Source: VFMC01 sp963791635 (lineage in GTDB: Bacteria; Actinomycetota; Acidimicrobiia; Acidimicrobiales; Ilumatobacteraceae). From it: a DNA stretch of 64,000 nt. The position numbers and the translations under genes are program-made. The notes beneath the pieces are model-generated. The model was not told the DNA's origin. It ran no database searches and saw only the letters and a program-made list of their open reading frames with translations. Positions 26,252-34,245 of this stretch are shown here, piece after piece. The stretch is from contig CAWBTC010000011.1 of assembly GCA_963791635.1 (NCBI GenBank), positions 89,394-153,393 on the forward strand, written 5' to 3'. Within the stretch, counting starts at the first letter, position 1; the number at the start of each line of letters is the position of its first letter.

Positions 26252-26282
26252 GATCGGCAAGCCTACGGGCGATGATGCGGGC

Positions 26283-26597
26283 GTGATCTTCCACATCGCC
26301 GACCGCGATCGGTGGCAGCGTTCGCTGACCGCCGGTGAGTACACCGCCAGCACGATCGGGATGGAGCTGGCCGAAGCGGGCTTCATCCACCTCAGCACCG
26401 CCGAACAGGTCCCGGCGGTGGCGGAGCGCTTCTACCAGGGCGTCGTCGATCTCGTGCTGCTGCACGTGGACGAGACGAAGCTGATCGCCGAGCTGGTGTT
26501 CGAGCAGCTCGACGGGGCACCGGAGCCGTTCCCCCACCTCTACGGGCCGCTCAACATCGAAGCAGTGGTCGAGGTGACCGACCCCTTCCTCTGCTGA
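26283..26597 (+). CDS. DUF952 domain protein
   Basis: A 104-residue protein that is all DUF952: VIFHIADRDRWQRSLTAGEY, GFIHLSTAEQVPAVAERFY, LLHVDETKLIAELVFEQLDG and FPHLYGPLNIEAVVEV. The family resembles ADP-ribosyltransferase-like or glutathione-transferase-associated small domains and has no assigned reaction. It diverges from trmD with only 31 bases between starts. GTG 26283 is taken as the start. Confidence 0.8.
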   Translation: MIFHIADRDRWQRSLTAGEYTASTIGMELAEAGFIHLSTAEQVPAVAERFYQGVVDLVLLHVDETKLIAELVFEQLDGAPEPFPHLYGPLNIEAVVEVTDPFLC

Positions 26598-26643
26598 CGG
26601 GCTGCTCACGGGCTGCTGGCGGCTGCTCTCGGACGGTCGATGC

Positions 26644-27144
26644 TCAATCGAGGAGGTCGAAGAGGCCCTCGGGAGCCTCGACGGTGATCACCTCTGAGCT
26701 CGCGGACACCACGAACGTCACCGGCACCAGATGTCCTGTGTCGAGCTCGAGCAGGTCGTTGGCCGGGTTGTCGATCACGGCGGTGCAGATGCCGCGGTCG
26801 ACACCGGTCTGATCGACGACATGGGCGCCGATCAGCTCGTGGACCCAGAGCGCGTCGGCATCGGCGAGTGGCTCGCCCCACAGCATGCGGCCTGCGAGGC
26901 GTTCGGCATCGTTGCGATCGGCGAGGCCCTCGAACAGCACCATCCACTTGTGCTGGGGCAGGGGCCGAGAGGTGACGACGGTCAGCCACTGCTGACCGTC
27001 GAACAGTCGGGAACCGGCCTGCACCCGTTCGGTGCGGTCGGAGGTGAGCGCGACCACCAGCCCACCTTTCACGCCGTGGGCGCGACCGAGGCGACCGATC
27101 TCGAGGAGACCGTCGGGTGTGGTGTCGGAAGGCTCGGCTGGCAA
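26644..27144 (-). CDS. rimM: Ribosome maturation factor RimM
   Basis: The protein has the RimM barrel start LLEIGRLGRAHGVKGGLVVA, the RPLPQHKWMVLFEGLADRND segment and the PRC-barrel half (LWVHELIGAHVVDQTG, AVIDNPANDLLELDTG, VPVTFVV). It binds S19 and assists 30S assembly. The start is uncertain. A TTG at 27144, ten bases after the khpA stop, gives 166 residues, the usual size; a GTG at 27207 would overlap khpA by 53 bases. Confidence 0.9.
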   Translation of the reverse strand: MPAEPSDTTPDGLLEIGRLGRAHGVKGGLVVALTSDRTERVQAGSRLFDGQQWLTVVTSRPLPQHKWMVLFEGLADRNDAERLAGRMLWGEPLADADALWVHELIGAHVVDQTGVDRGICTAVIDNPANDLLELDTGHLVPVTFVVSASSEVITVEAPEGLFDLLD

Positions 27145-27154
27145 GGCCAGGCGA

Positions 27155-27376
27155 TCAGTCGGCGAAGTCGACGTCGACCTCGACGCCGTCGCGGGCCGCA
27201 GCTGCACGCACGAGGGTGCGGATGCTCTGCGCCGTCCGGCCTCGACGGCCGATCACACGACCGAGATCACCGGGGCCGACCTTCACTTCGAGGCGGACAC
27301 GATTGCGCCCCTCGGCGCCCTCGACGCGCACTGCCTCGGGGTCGTCGACGATGGAACGCACGACGTGCTCGAGCAC
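27155..27376 (-). CDS. khpA: KH-domain RNA-binding protein KhpA
   Basis: A 73-residue single KH domain: LEHVVRSIVDDPEAVRVE, then VGPGDLGRVIGRRGRTAQSI with the GxxG loop as GRRG, then LVRAAAARDGVEVDVDF. It binds RNA, usually as a partner of KhpB, and is standard between rpsP and rimM. GTG 27376 gives a normal-sized protein. Just upstream, a plausible N-terminal extension starting VSDDIQIDDIQIDD lies in another frame, broken near a 15-base repeat. Confidence 0.88.
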   Translation of the reverse strand: MLEHVVRSIVDDPEAVRVEGAEGRNRVRLEVKVGPGDLGRVIGRRGRTAQSIRTLVRAAAARDGVEVDVDFAD

Positions 27377-27423
27377 TGCCGTCGCAGTGGGTGCCGGGAC
27401 CTGGTTGCCCTGGTCGCCGGTCG

Positions 27424-27462
27424 TCGATCTGGATGTCGTCGATCTGGATGTCGTCGCTCACC
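27424..27462 (-). repeat. 15-base repeat upstream of khpA
   Basis: Two and a half copies of a 15-base unit (minus-strand GACGACATCCAGATC) lie between rpsP and the khpA start. In one frame they read (IQIDD)2 after a GTG that overlaps the rpsP stop region. The frame does not connect to khpA, which may mark a lost N-terminal extension. Confidence 0.7.
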
Positions 27463-27730
27463 GGGCGGCCTTTGCCGCGGTGAACGCCTCCCATGCGCCA
27501 GAGACCTCGAGGAGCTTCTTCACCCGCTCGGTCGGCTGCGCACCGTCCATCAACCACTTCACGGCCTTGTCGCTGTCGATGCTGATCGCCGACGGCTCGG
27601 TGCGCGGGTTGTAGGTACCGATGATCTGGATGAAGCGGCCGTCGCGGGCCGAACGGCTGTCTGCCGCCACCACGCGATACTGCGGCTGCTTCTTCTTGCC
27701 TACGCGAGTGAGGCGAAGCTTGACTGCCAT
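27458..27730 (-). CDS. rpsP: 30S ribosomal protein S16
   Basis: The 90-residue S16 has MAVKLRLTRVGKKKQPQYRV, VAADSRSARDGRFIQIIGTY, NPRTEPSAISIDSDKAVKWL and GAQPTERVKKLLE. It binds 16S rRNA in the 30S platform. It lies in the rpsP-khpA-rimM-trmD-rplS order typical of bacteria, just downstream of ffh. Confidence 0.97.
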   Translation of the reverse strand: MAVKLRLTRVGKKKQPQYRVVAADSRSARDGRFIQIIGTYNPRTEPSAISIDSDKAVKWLMDGAQPTERVKKLLEVSGAWEAFTAAKAAR

Positions 27731-27771
27731 AGAGAACTGCTCCTCGGAGAAAACGAACCGGCTGAGGTTAC

Positions 27772-29238
27772 CTACTTCGAGCCGGGAAACCCACTCGGCA
27801 GACCCTGCATCCCGGGCATCCCGGGCATGTTGGGCATCCCCGGCATGTTGGGCAGGCCGCCTGGGATGTTCGGGAGGCCGAGCATGCCACCGCCACGCTT
27901 GCCCTTGCTGGCCTTGCCGCCTTTCTGCTTGCCCTTCTTGCCCGGCTTGCCCATCCCCATCGCACCCATCCGCTTCATCATCTTCTGCATCTCGCCGAAC
28001 TGCTTCACGAGCTGGGTGACCTGGGTGACGGACGTGCCGCTGCCGACGGCGATGCGGTTGCGGCGCGCGCCGTTGATGATCTCGGGTCTGTGCCGCTCGG
28101 CCGGCGTCATCGAGCGGATGATCGCCTCGACGGGCTTGAGCTCGTCGTCGCCGATCTGGGCACCCTTCAACTCCTTCGGCATCCCGGGCATCATCCCCAG
28201 GAGGTTGCCGAGTGGGCCCATCTTCTTGAGCTGTTGCATCTGCTCGAGGAAGTCGTCGAGCGTGAACTCACCCTCGAGCAGCTTCTCGGCCGCAGCCTCG
28301 GCCTGATCCTTCTCGAAGGCCTGTTCGGCCTGCTCGATGAGGGTGAGCATGTCGCCCATGCCGAGGATGCGGCCGGCCATGCGGTCGGGGTGGAACTGCT
28401 CGAACTCGTTGAGCTTCTCACCGGTCGAGGCGAACGCGATCGGTCGGCCGATCACTTCCTTGACCGACAGCGCCGCGCCGCCGCGGGCGTCGCCGTCGAG
28501 CTTCGACATGATCACGCCGTCGATCGCCAACGTGGCATGGAACGACTCGGCGACGCTGACGGCGTCCTGACCGGTCATCGCATCGATGACGAGGAACGTG
28601 TAGTCGGGCTCGATGTTGGCCGAGATCTGACGGACCTGTTCCATCATCTCGGCGTCGATCGCGAGGCGACCGGCGGTGTCGACGATGAGCACGTCCTTGC
28701 CGAGGCGACGAGCCTCGGCCAGACCGCGGGTGGCCGTTGTGACCGGGTCGCCGGGCTCACTGAAGACCGGCACGTCGATCTGACGCCCCAAGGTGCGCAG
28801 CTGCTCGACGGCGGCCGGGCGCTGGAGGTCGGCACCGACGAGCAGGGGCTGGCGACCCTGGCTCTTGAACCAGCGGGCGAGCTTGGCCGAGTTGGTGGTC
28901 TTGCCCGAGCCCTGGAGACCGGCCATGAGGATCACGGTGGGCGGACGCGAGGCGTAGGTGATCTTCAGCGTCTCGCCGCCGAGCATCGCGGTGAGCTCGT
29001 GATTGACGATCTTGACGATCTGCTGGCTCGGGTCGAGCGCCTGGCTCAGGGCCACCCCGACGGCCTGCTCGCGAATGCGAGCGACGACGTTGCGGACGAC
29101 ACCCACGTTGACGTCGGCCTCGAGCAGCGCGGTGCGGATCTCTTTCAGGACCTCGTCGACATCGGCTTCGGTGAGCCGGCCCTTGCCACGGATCTTCTTG
29201 ATGACGCCTTCGAGGCGTGTGGACAGCGAATCGAACAT
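27772..29238 (-). CDS. ffh: Signal recognition particle GTPase Ffh (SRP54)
   Basis: The 488-residue protein has the N domain (LEGVIKKIRGKGRLTEADVD), GTPase motifs GLQGSGKTTNSAKLA, VDTAGR, TGQDAV and SKLDGDARGGAALS, and a C-terminal Met-rich M domain (MQQLKKMGPLGNLLGMMPGM, MMKRMGAMGMGK) that binds 4.5S RNA and signal sequences. The last 40 residues are an unusual Gly/Met/Pro/Asn run (PNMPGMPNMPGMPGM), likely disordered. Partner FtsY is encoded two genes upstream. Confidence 0.96.
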   Translation of the reverse strand: MFDSLSTRLEGVIKKIRGKGRLTEADVDEVLKEIRTALLEADVNVGVVRNVVARIREQAVGVALSQALDPSQQIVKIVNHELTAMLGGETLKITYASRPPTVILMAGLQGSGKTTNSAKLARWFKSQGRQPLLVGADLQRPAAVEQLRTLGRQIDVPVFSEPGDPVTTATRGLAEARRLGKDVLIVDTAGRLAIDAEMMEQVRQISANIEPDYTFLVIDAMTGQDAVSVAESFHATLAIDGVIMSKLDGDARGGAALSVKEVIGRPIAFASTGEKLNEFEQFHPDRMAGRILGMGDMLTLIEQAEQAFEKDQAEAAAEKLLEGEFTLDDFLEQMQQLKKMGPLGNLLGMMPGMPKELKGAQIGDDELKPVEAIIRSMTPAERHRPEIINGARRNRIAVGSGTSVTQVTQLVKQFGEMQKMMKRMGAMGMGKPGKKGKQKGGKASKGKRGGGMLGLPNIPGGLPNMPGMPNMPGMPGMQGLPSGFPGSK

Positions 29239-29275
29239 GCGCCGGCCAGGCTACCGGCTGCCCCCAACCCCGAAT

Positions 29276-29323
29276 CGCGATGAGAGATGAGCCGCGGCTG
29301 TGCCGCACTCATCTCTCATCGCG
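29276..29323 (-). terminator. Large perfect hairpin between the lipoprotein gene and ffh
   Basis: The arms 29276-29291 (CGCGATGAGAGATGAG) and 29308-29323 are perfect 16-base inverted repeats. The 16-base loop can itself form a 5-bp stem with a 3-base loop (GCGGC/GCCGC). Flanking ACCCC/GGGGT extends the pairing imperfectly. It lies 19 bases past the lipoprotein stop and 37 bases before ffh on the same strand. No U-run follows on the minus strand, so it is either a U-less terminator, an RNA-stabilising element or a REP-like repeat. Confidence 0.6.
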
Positions 29324-29342
29324 TTGGGGTATGCGATGTGGA

Positions 29343-31049
29343 TCAGCCGAGCGACAGGACTTCGGAGATCACGCCCGCGTCGATCGCGACGTTGACCCGG
29401 GTCTCCTGGAAGTCCGCCGTGACCGGCAGCTCGACGCCGTCTTCGCGTACCACCCGCAAGCTGGCCCCTGGGGTGTACCCCTCGATGAACGCCCGGGCGT
29501 CCTCGACGCACATGCCGACGATGATGTCACCGACCTGCGTGCTGAGACCCGGTTCGGTGATCTCGGTCGGAAGGCCTGCGCACGCCGGAGAGGGCTCGGT
29601 CGCAGCGTCGGAGGGGAACGTCGTCACGGGCGGCAGCGCCGTCTCCACGGGCATCGGCTCGGGGAGCACCTGCGGCTCTGTCTGCTCGAGGAACTGGTCT
29701 TCCACCGCGATCACGTTGGCCAGCATGCCGTCAGCTCCGCCGAAGCTGTAGCCGGGGAGCAGCCAGACCGTGCCATCCACGGCCCACACCTGCTCGAGCG
29801 AGGACGTGACCGTGGTGAGTTCGATCACCGTCTGCTCGATCACGCCAGGGTCGATCGGTTGGGTGGGCTCGCAGGAGACGGCCGGATCACTGCAGTCGAG
29901 CGTCTCGACCGGTGCCGGATCGGTCGGGACGGCCTCGCTGTCCGTCACCCCGTCCGGGGCGACGGCGGGCTCCGTGACGGCAGGCTCCGGGACGGCGGGC
30001 TCCTCGGTGGACACTCCCACCGTGCCCGCGCCCGACGAACCACCGACGGCGACCGGCGCCGACTCGATCGCCAGGCCGGCGTCACGGACAGCCGGGCCAT
30101 AGCCGGTCATCCACGCCGACGCCTGGTCGTTCAGGCGCTGGATGGCAGCCTCGACGCCGATCCGTGGATAGTCGGCCCCTCGCTGAGGGGCAGCCAGGAA
30201 GCCGCCGGCCCAGGTGATCGCGCCCATTTCGCCGTAGCCGACGTTGAACGAGAGGTTGGTGCGAACACCGTCGAGCAGCAAGAAGGCGGTGACGCCCGCC
30301 CCCCACTCATCGGCGTAGGTCTCGAGCTCATAGTTCGCCGGATCGCCACCGAGCTTGGCGAGCAGGTCGCGCGCCATCGCCTCGGCTTCGCCTGCGGCGG
30401 GCACGCCCTCGGGCGGCTCCGGTTCCTCGCACGCCGCCATCTCGGTCGTGATCGGCTCACTTGCTGGATCGCTCCCGGGCTCGCTGGCCACAGCCACTGC
30501 GCAGTCCGCCACGATGCCTCGACTGTCGGTCATCCACGCGGGGCTGAACCACCAGCTCTGCATTGCGTCACGAGCGATCGTGATCGACGGGGCGGAGCCG
30601 TCCGTCGGGCCGACGGTCCAACCGCCACCCATGTCCTCGGCGAGGGCCACCACATCTCCGGTGATGCCGAACGCGGCGGCGAGCTGCTGGGCCTGCTCGG
30701 CCGTGGGGGCCACGTCGGGCGCAAAGAACCACGAGGCCGCGGGCGAGGTGAGATCTGGGGTCTCGCCGCTCCAGCTGTAGCTGAACGACATCGGCATCAT
30801 CTTCGACGACTCGGTCGCCGCGTCGGCTGCCATCGGGGCGGTACCACCGACCGAGCCGGAACCGGCGATCTGGATGACCGCTGGCGACGGCAGCGTTGAT
30901 GGGGTCCCCGAACCCGCGGTGTCTGCAGATCCGCAGGCGCTGAGGCCGAGCACGACGATCGCGCCGATGAGGGCGACGCGACGGGAACGAACGCGAAGCG
31001 AGCCGCGAGGTGCGATCCGCACGGGGGAGGTGTGTGGGGTCATGAACAT
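29343..31049 (-). CDS. Large lipoprotein with I78-like C-terminal domain
   Basis: A 568-residue protein with a lipobox (LGLSAC, Cys39) after a basic N-terminus, so it should be lipid-anchored outside the membrane. The middle has two short beta-rich lobes and Pro/Thr/Glu-rich linkers (EEPAVPEPAVTEPAVAPDG). The last 60 residues (VGMCVEDARAFIEGYTPGAS, LRVVREDGVELPVTADFQET, RVNVAIDAGVISEV) look like the potato-inhibitor-I/I78 protease inhibitor fold. The start ATG 31049 follows a GGGAG site; a longer frame upstream lacks one. The family is otherwise unrecognised and the protease-inhibitor idea is an inference. Confidence 0.65.
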   Translation of the reverse strand: MFMTPHTSPVRIAPRGSLRVRSRRVALIGAIVVLGLSACGSADTAGSGTPSTLPSPAVIQIAGSGSVGGTAPMAADAATESSKMMPMSFSYSWSGETPDLTSPAASWFFAPDVAPTAEQAQQLAAAFGITGDVVALAEDMGGGWTVGPTDGSAPSITIARDAMQSWWFSPAWMTDSRGIVADCAVAVASEPGSDPASEPITTEMAACEEPEPPEGVPAAGEAEAMARDLLAKLGGDPANYELETYADEWGAGVTAFLLLDGVRTNLSFNVGYGEMGAITWAGGFLAAPQRGADYPRIGVEAAIQRLNDQASAWMTGYGPAVRDAGLAIESAPVAVGGSSGAGTVGVSTEEPAVPEPAVTEPAVAPDGVTDSEAVPTDPAPVETLDCSDPAVSCEPTQPIDPGVIEQTVIELTTVTSSLEQVWAVDGTVWLLPGYSFGGADGMLANVIAVEDQFLEQTEPQVLPEPMPVETALPPVTTFPSDAATEPSPACAGLPTEITEPGLSTQVGDIIVGMCVEDARAFIEGYTPGASLRVVREDGVELPVTADFQETRVNVAIDAGVISEVLSLG

Positions 31050-31168
31050 TGGACGTCGCTCCCGATCGGATCGGTTCCCGACCAACCCAACATTTCCTGG
31101 CTCTGCTGGCGTGGTCGCTGGCCTCTGATCATCGGCAGATCGCGGCCGAGAGATGAGCGAGCGCCCGA

Positions 31169-32398
31169 TCAGGACTCGGCGAACAGGGCCTCGATGAACT
31201 GGCTCGGTTCGAATGGCACCAGGTCACCGATGGTCTCGCCCAGACCGACGAGCTTCACGGGGATGCCGAGCTCGGTCTCGATCGCGAACACGATGCCACC
31301 TTTGGCGCTGCCGTCGAGCTTCGTGAGCACCACACCGGTGAGCCCCACGCCGGTGTCGTCGGTAGTGAGGGCATCGCCGAACTGGCGAGCCTGGGTGAGG
31401 CCGTTCTGACCCGTCGTGGCGTCGATCACCAACAGCACCTCGGTCACGCGACCTGCGCCTTTGCCGGCCACGCGGCGCACCTTGCGCAGCTCCTCCATGA
31501 GGTTGGTCTTGGTGTGCAGTCGCCCGGCGGTGTCGGCGAGCACGAGGTCGATGTTGCGCGACGCGGCGCGTTCGACGCCGTCGAAGATCACCGAGCTGGG
31601 GTCGCCTCCCTCGGCACCGCGCACGAACTCAGCGCCGCTGCGCTCGGCCCAGGTGTTGAGCTGTTCGGCAGCGGCAGCGCGGAACGTGTCGCCCGCAGCC
31701 ATCAGCACCGTGCGCCCCTCGCTGCGCTGCAAGGCACCGACCTTGCCGATCGTGGTCGTCTTGCCCACACCGTTCACCCCGACGAACAGCCACACATCCG
31801 GCGAACCGGGTTCTCCGGCGACGACGTGCAGCTCACGATCGGCACCGTCGAGCCGTCCGATCATCTCGACCCTCAGCGCATCGAGCAGCGCATCAGGCGT
31901 GGGGATCTCCTTGGCCTTCACCCGCGCTCGCAGACCGCTCAACAGTTCGTCGGTCACGCGCACGCCCACGTCGGCACGCAACAGCGCTTCTTCGAGATCG
32001 TCCCATGAGCTGTCGGTGATGGCGGCCCGCGAACGGATCCCCAGGAATGCACCGGTGAGCGCGCTGCGGGCCTTGCTCATCCGAGCCGTGAACGACGGGC
32101 GTTCGAACGTGTCGGGTTCCGATTCCGCGGCGACGGCCGACGCTGCCTTCGATTCCTCGTCCGCCTCCAGCTCCCCGACGACGGAGTCCTCGGGCGGCTC
32201 GACGACGGTGGTCGTGGCGGTCGCGGCAGGAGCTGCGGGCTGCGACGACGGCCGGGGCTCGACGGCCGGCCGTGGCGGGCGCACGATCTCGGACGTCCGT
32301 TCGTCGGTCAGCTTCGGCGCGCGACGACGGTTGAGGAACACCACGCCGATGCCGAAGACGAGCACGAACGCGATGAGGGCAAGGTAGATCCACGTCAT
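31169..32398 (-). CDS. ftsY: Signal recognition particle receptor FtsY
   Basis: A 409-residue SRP receptor. It has an N-terminal membrane helix (IYLALIAFVLVFGIGVVFL), an acidic Ala/Glu-rich linker, then the NG domain with GVNGVGKTTTIGKVGAL, AAGDTFRAAAAEQL, ADTAGRLHTK, DATTGQNGLTQARQF and TKLDGSAKGGIVFAI. It docks Ffh-ribosome complexes at the translocon. Unlike E. coli FtsY it has a membrane anchor at its N-terminus, as in many actinobacteria. Confidence 0.95.
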   Translation of the reverse strand: MTWIYLALIAFVLVFGIGVVFLNRRRAPKLTDERTSEIVRPPRPAVEPRPSSQPAAPAATATTTVVEPPEDSVVGELEADEESKAASAVAAESEPDTFERPSFTARMSKARSALTGAFLGIRSRAAITDSSWDDLEEALLRADVGVRVTDELLSGLRARVKAKEIPTPDALLDALRVEMIGRLDGADRELHVVAGEPGSPDVWLFVGVNGVGKTTTIGKVGALQRSEGRTVLMAAGDTFRAAAAEQLNTWAERSGAEFVRGAEGGDPSSVIFDGVERAASRNIDLVLADTAGRLHTKTNLMEELRKVRRVAGKGAGRVTEVLLVIDATTGQNGLTQARQFGDALTTDDTGVGLTGVVLTKLDGSAKGGIVFAIETELGIPVKLVGLGETIGDLVPFEPSQFIEALFAES

Positions 32399-32453
32399 GG
32401 TGATCCAACGCTAGCTGCAGCAGGTGTCGGCGGCCCGGCCGTCACCAGGACAG

Positions 32454-33281
32454 TCAGTGCCCGGTTTCGCCCCCGCCGTCGCTGAGGCGCTGCGCCAGCC
32501 AGGCCAGCGGGATCGACACCAGCATCACGAACGTGGCCATCACGTTCACCAACGGCACGTTCTGCGGTCGGCTGAAGTTGGCCAGGATCCACTGCGGCAG
32601 CGTCTGGAACCCCGAGCCGGCGGTGAACGTGGTGACCACGATCTCGTCGAAGCTGAGCGCGAACGCGAGGATGCCGCCGGCGAGCATCGCCGACCGCACG
32701 AGCGGGAAGGTGATGTAGCGAAAGGTCTGTGAGCCATGAGCCCCGAGGTCGGCCGAGGCTTCGAGCAGGTTGGGTGACGAGCGGCGCAGACGGGCCACGA
32801 CGTTGTTGTACGCGACCACGACACAGAACGTGGCATGGGCGATGACGAGCGAGTGGAAGCCGAAGCCGACCTTGAACGAGAACAGGCCGAGATCGATCGT
32901 GCGCGAGAACGTGTTCTGCAACGCGATTCCCGTCACGATGCCCGGCAGCGCGATCGGCAGCACGAGGAGGAACGACACGACGTCCTTGCCGAAGAAGCCG
33001 AACCGGGTCATCGCCATCGCGGCGAGCGTGCCCAGCACGAGGGCGACCGCCGTCGCCACCAGCGCAACCTTGCAGGAGTTGAGCAGCGCCTCGCGCGGCG
33101 CATCGCTGTCCCATGCCTTCGACCACCACTCGGTGGAGTAACCGCTCCAACCCGGCCACGCGACCGACTTCGCGGGGTTGAACGACAGCCGGGCCACCAC
33201 CAGCAGCGGCAGGTAGAGGAACAGCAGCGTCGCGATCGTGACGAGGCAGAGGCCGACGCGGGCGGGCAACGAGAGGCGCAT
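32454..33281 (-). CDS. potC: Polyamine-type ABC transporter permease PotC
   Basis: A 275-residue inner-membrane permease with six predicted helices and the EAA-like loop ASADLGAHGSQTFRYITFPL that contacts the ATPase. The N-terminal helix is VGLCLVTIATLLFLYLPLLV. It is the last gene of the potA-potD-potB-potC order, five bases after potB. Confidence 0.88.
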   Translation of the reverse strand: MRLSLPARVGLCLVTIATLLFLYLPLLVVARLSFNPAKSVAWPGWSGYSTEWWSKAWDSDAPREALLNSCKVALVATAVALVLGTLAAMAMTRFGFFGKDVVSFLLVLPIALPGIVTGIALQNTFSRTIDLGLFSFKVGFGFHSLVIAHATFCVVVAYNNVVARLRRSSPNLLEASADLGAHGSQTFRYITFPLVRSAMLAGGILAFALSFDEIVVTTFTAGSGFQTLPQWILANFSRPQNVPLVNVMATFVMLVSIPLAWLAQRLSDGGGETGH

Positions 33282-33285
33282 GCGA

Positions 33286-34245
33286 TCAGAGGTTCTCGAA
33301 CGCGCCGAGGCGCCTCATGGCCAACAGGTATCCGATGATGATCAACAGCGGCCACAGCGTGAGGGCAGCGGCAAGCGGCTGGTTCGGGGCGCCGAGCACC
33401 CCGTTGATCACGGAGCCGAACAGGAACCGCTCCTCCCCCTGGTTCACGATCTGCGGGACGATGTAATCGCCGAGCGAGAGCGAGAACGTGAAGATCGAAC
33501 CGGCGGCGATCGACGGCAGCAGCAGCGGCAGGATCACCGAGCGGAACGTGCGCAGCGGACGCGCACCGAGATCGCCCGACGCGTCGAGCAGCGAAGACGG
33601 CAGCCGGTCGAGACCGGCATAGATCGGCAGCACCATGTAGGGCAGCCAGAAGTAGACGAGGGTGATCACGATCGCCAGACGCCCGTAGCCGGGGGTCCAT
33701 CCGAACGTGCCCTCGAGGAAGCCTCCACCACCGCGGCCGGCGGCTGCGAACTGATTGCCCGCCGGCGACACCATGGCTCGCCAGGCGTAGCCCTTCACCA
33801 GATAGCCGGCCCACAGGGGAAGCAGCATCGCGACGATGATGCCCCGGCGAGCCCAGCGCCAGGCGATCTTCGACACGAAGAACGCAACAGGCAACGAGAT
33901 CACGAAGCAGACGACCGTGACGAGCAACGCGACGCCGGCGGTGCGGATGACGACCCGCACCGTGTCCCACTCGGTGAAGGCAGCCGTGAGGTTCGCCATC
34001 GTGAAGTTCGTCGTCGGCTTCTGCGTTCTCGGATCGAGCTCGTACAACGCGCTGAACACGAGCATGACGAGCGACCCGAGGTAGATGACGAGCATCCACG
34101 TGAGCGGCAGACCGAGCAACGAACCGACGCTGAGGCGACGACGGCCGTGGTACGCGCGGTTCAGCGCGCGCCAAGGGCGGAAGGGCCCGGAGGCCCTTCC
34201 GCCCGTGTTCGCGCTCGAGGCTTGTACAGCCGCAGGAGCGGTCAC
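33286..34245 (-). CDS. potB: Polyamine-type ABC transporter permease PotB
   Basis: A 319-residue permease with six helices (LGLPLTWMLVIYLGSLVMLV, then VALLVTVVCFVISLPVAFFV and others) and the EAA loop DASGDLGARPLRTFRSVILP. It forms the channel with PotC. The start is a GTG whose first base overlaps the potD TAG. Residues about 15-27 are encoded by a perfect 13-bp hairpin in the mRNA. Confidence 0.87.
   Translation of the reverse strand: MTAPAAVQASSANTGGRASGPFRPWRALNRAYHGRRRLSVGSLLGLPLTWMLVIYLGSLVMLVFSALYELDPRTQKPTTNFTMANLTAAFTEWDTVRVVIRTAGVALLVTVVCFVISLPVAFFVSKIAWRWARRGIIVAMLLPLWAGYLVKGYAWRAMVSPAGNQFAAAGRGGGGFLEGTFGWTPGYGRLAIVITLVYFWLPYMVLPIYAGLDRLPSSLLDASGDLGARPLRTFRSVILPLLLPSIAAGSIFTFSLSLGDYIVPQIVNQGEERFLFGSVINGVLGAPNQPLAAALTLWPLLIIIGYLLAMRRLGAFENL
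34175..34204 (-). promoter_or_regulatory. Perfect 13-bp hairpin inside the potB 5' coding region
   Basis: Arms 34175-34187 (GGGCGGAAGGGCC) and 34192-34204 are exact inverted repeats with a 4-base loop. The stem starts about 40 bases after the potD stop. Such hairpins often protect the upstream message or slow entry into the downstream cistron, allowing more binding protein than permease to be made. Here it is embedded in the potB reading frame, so its sequence also fixes a short Gly/Arg/Pro stretch. Confidence 0.55.
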
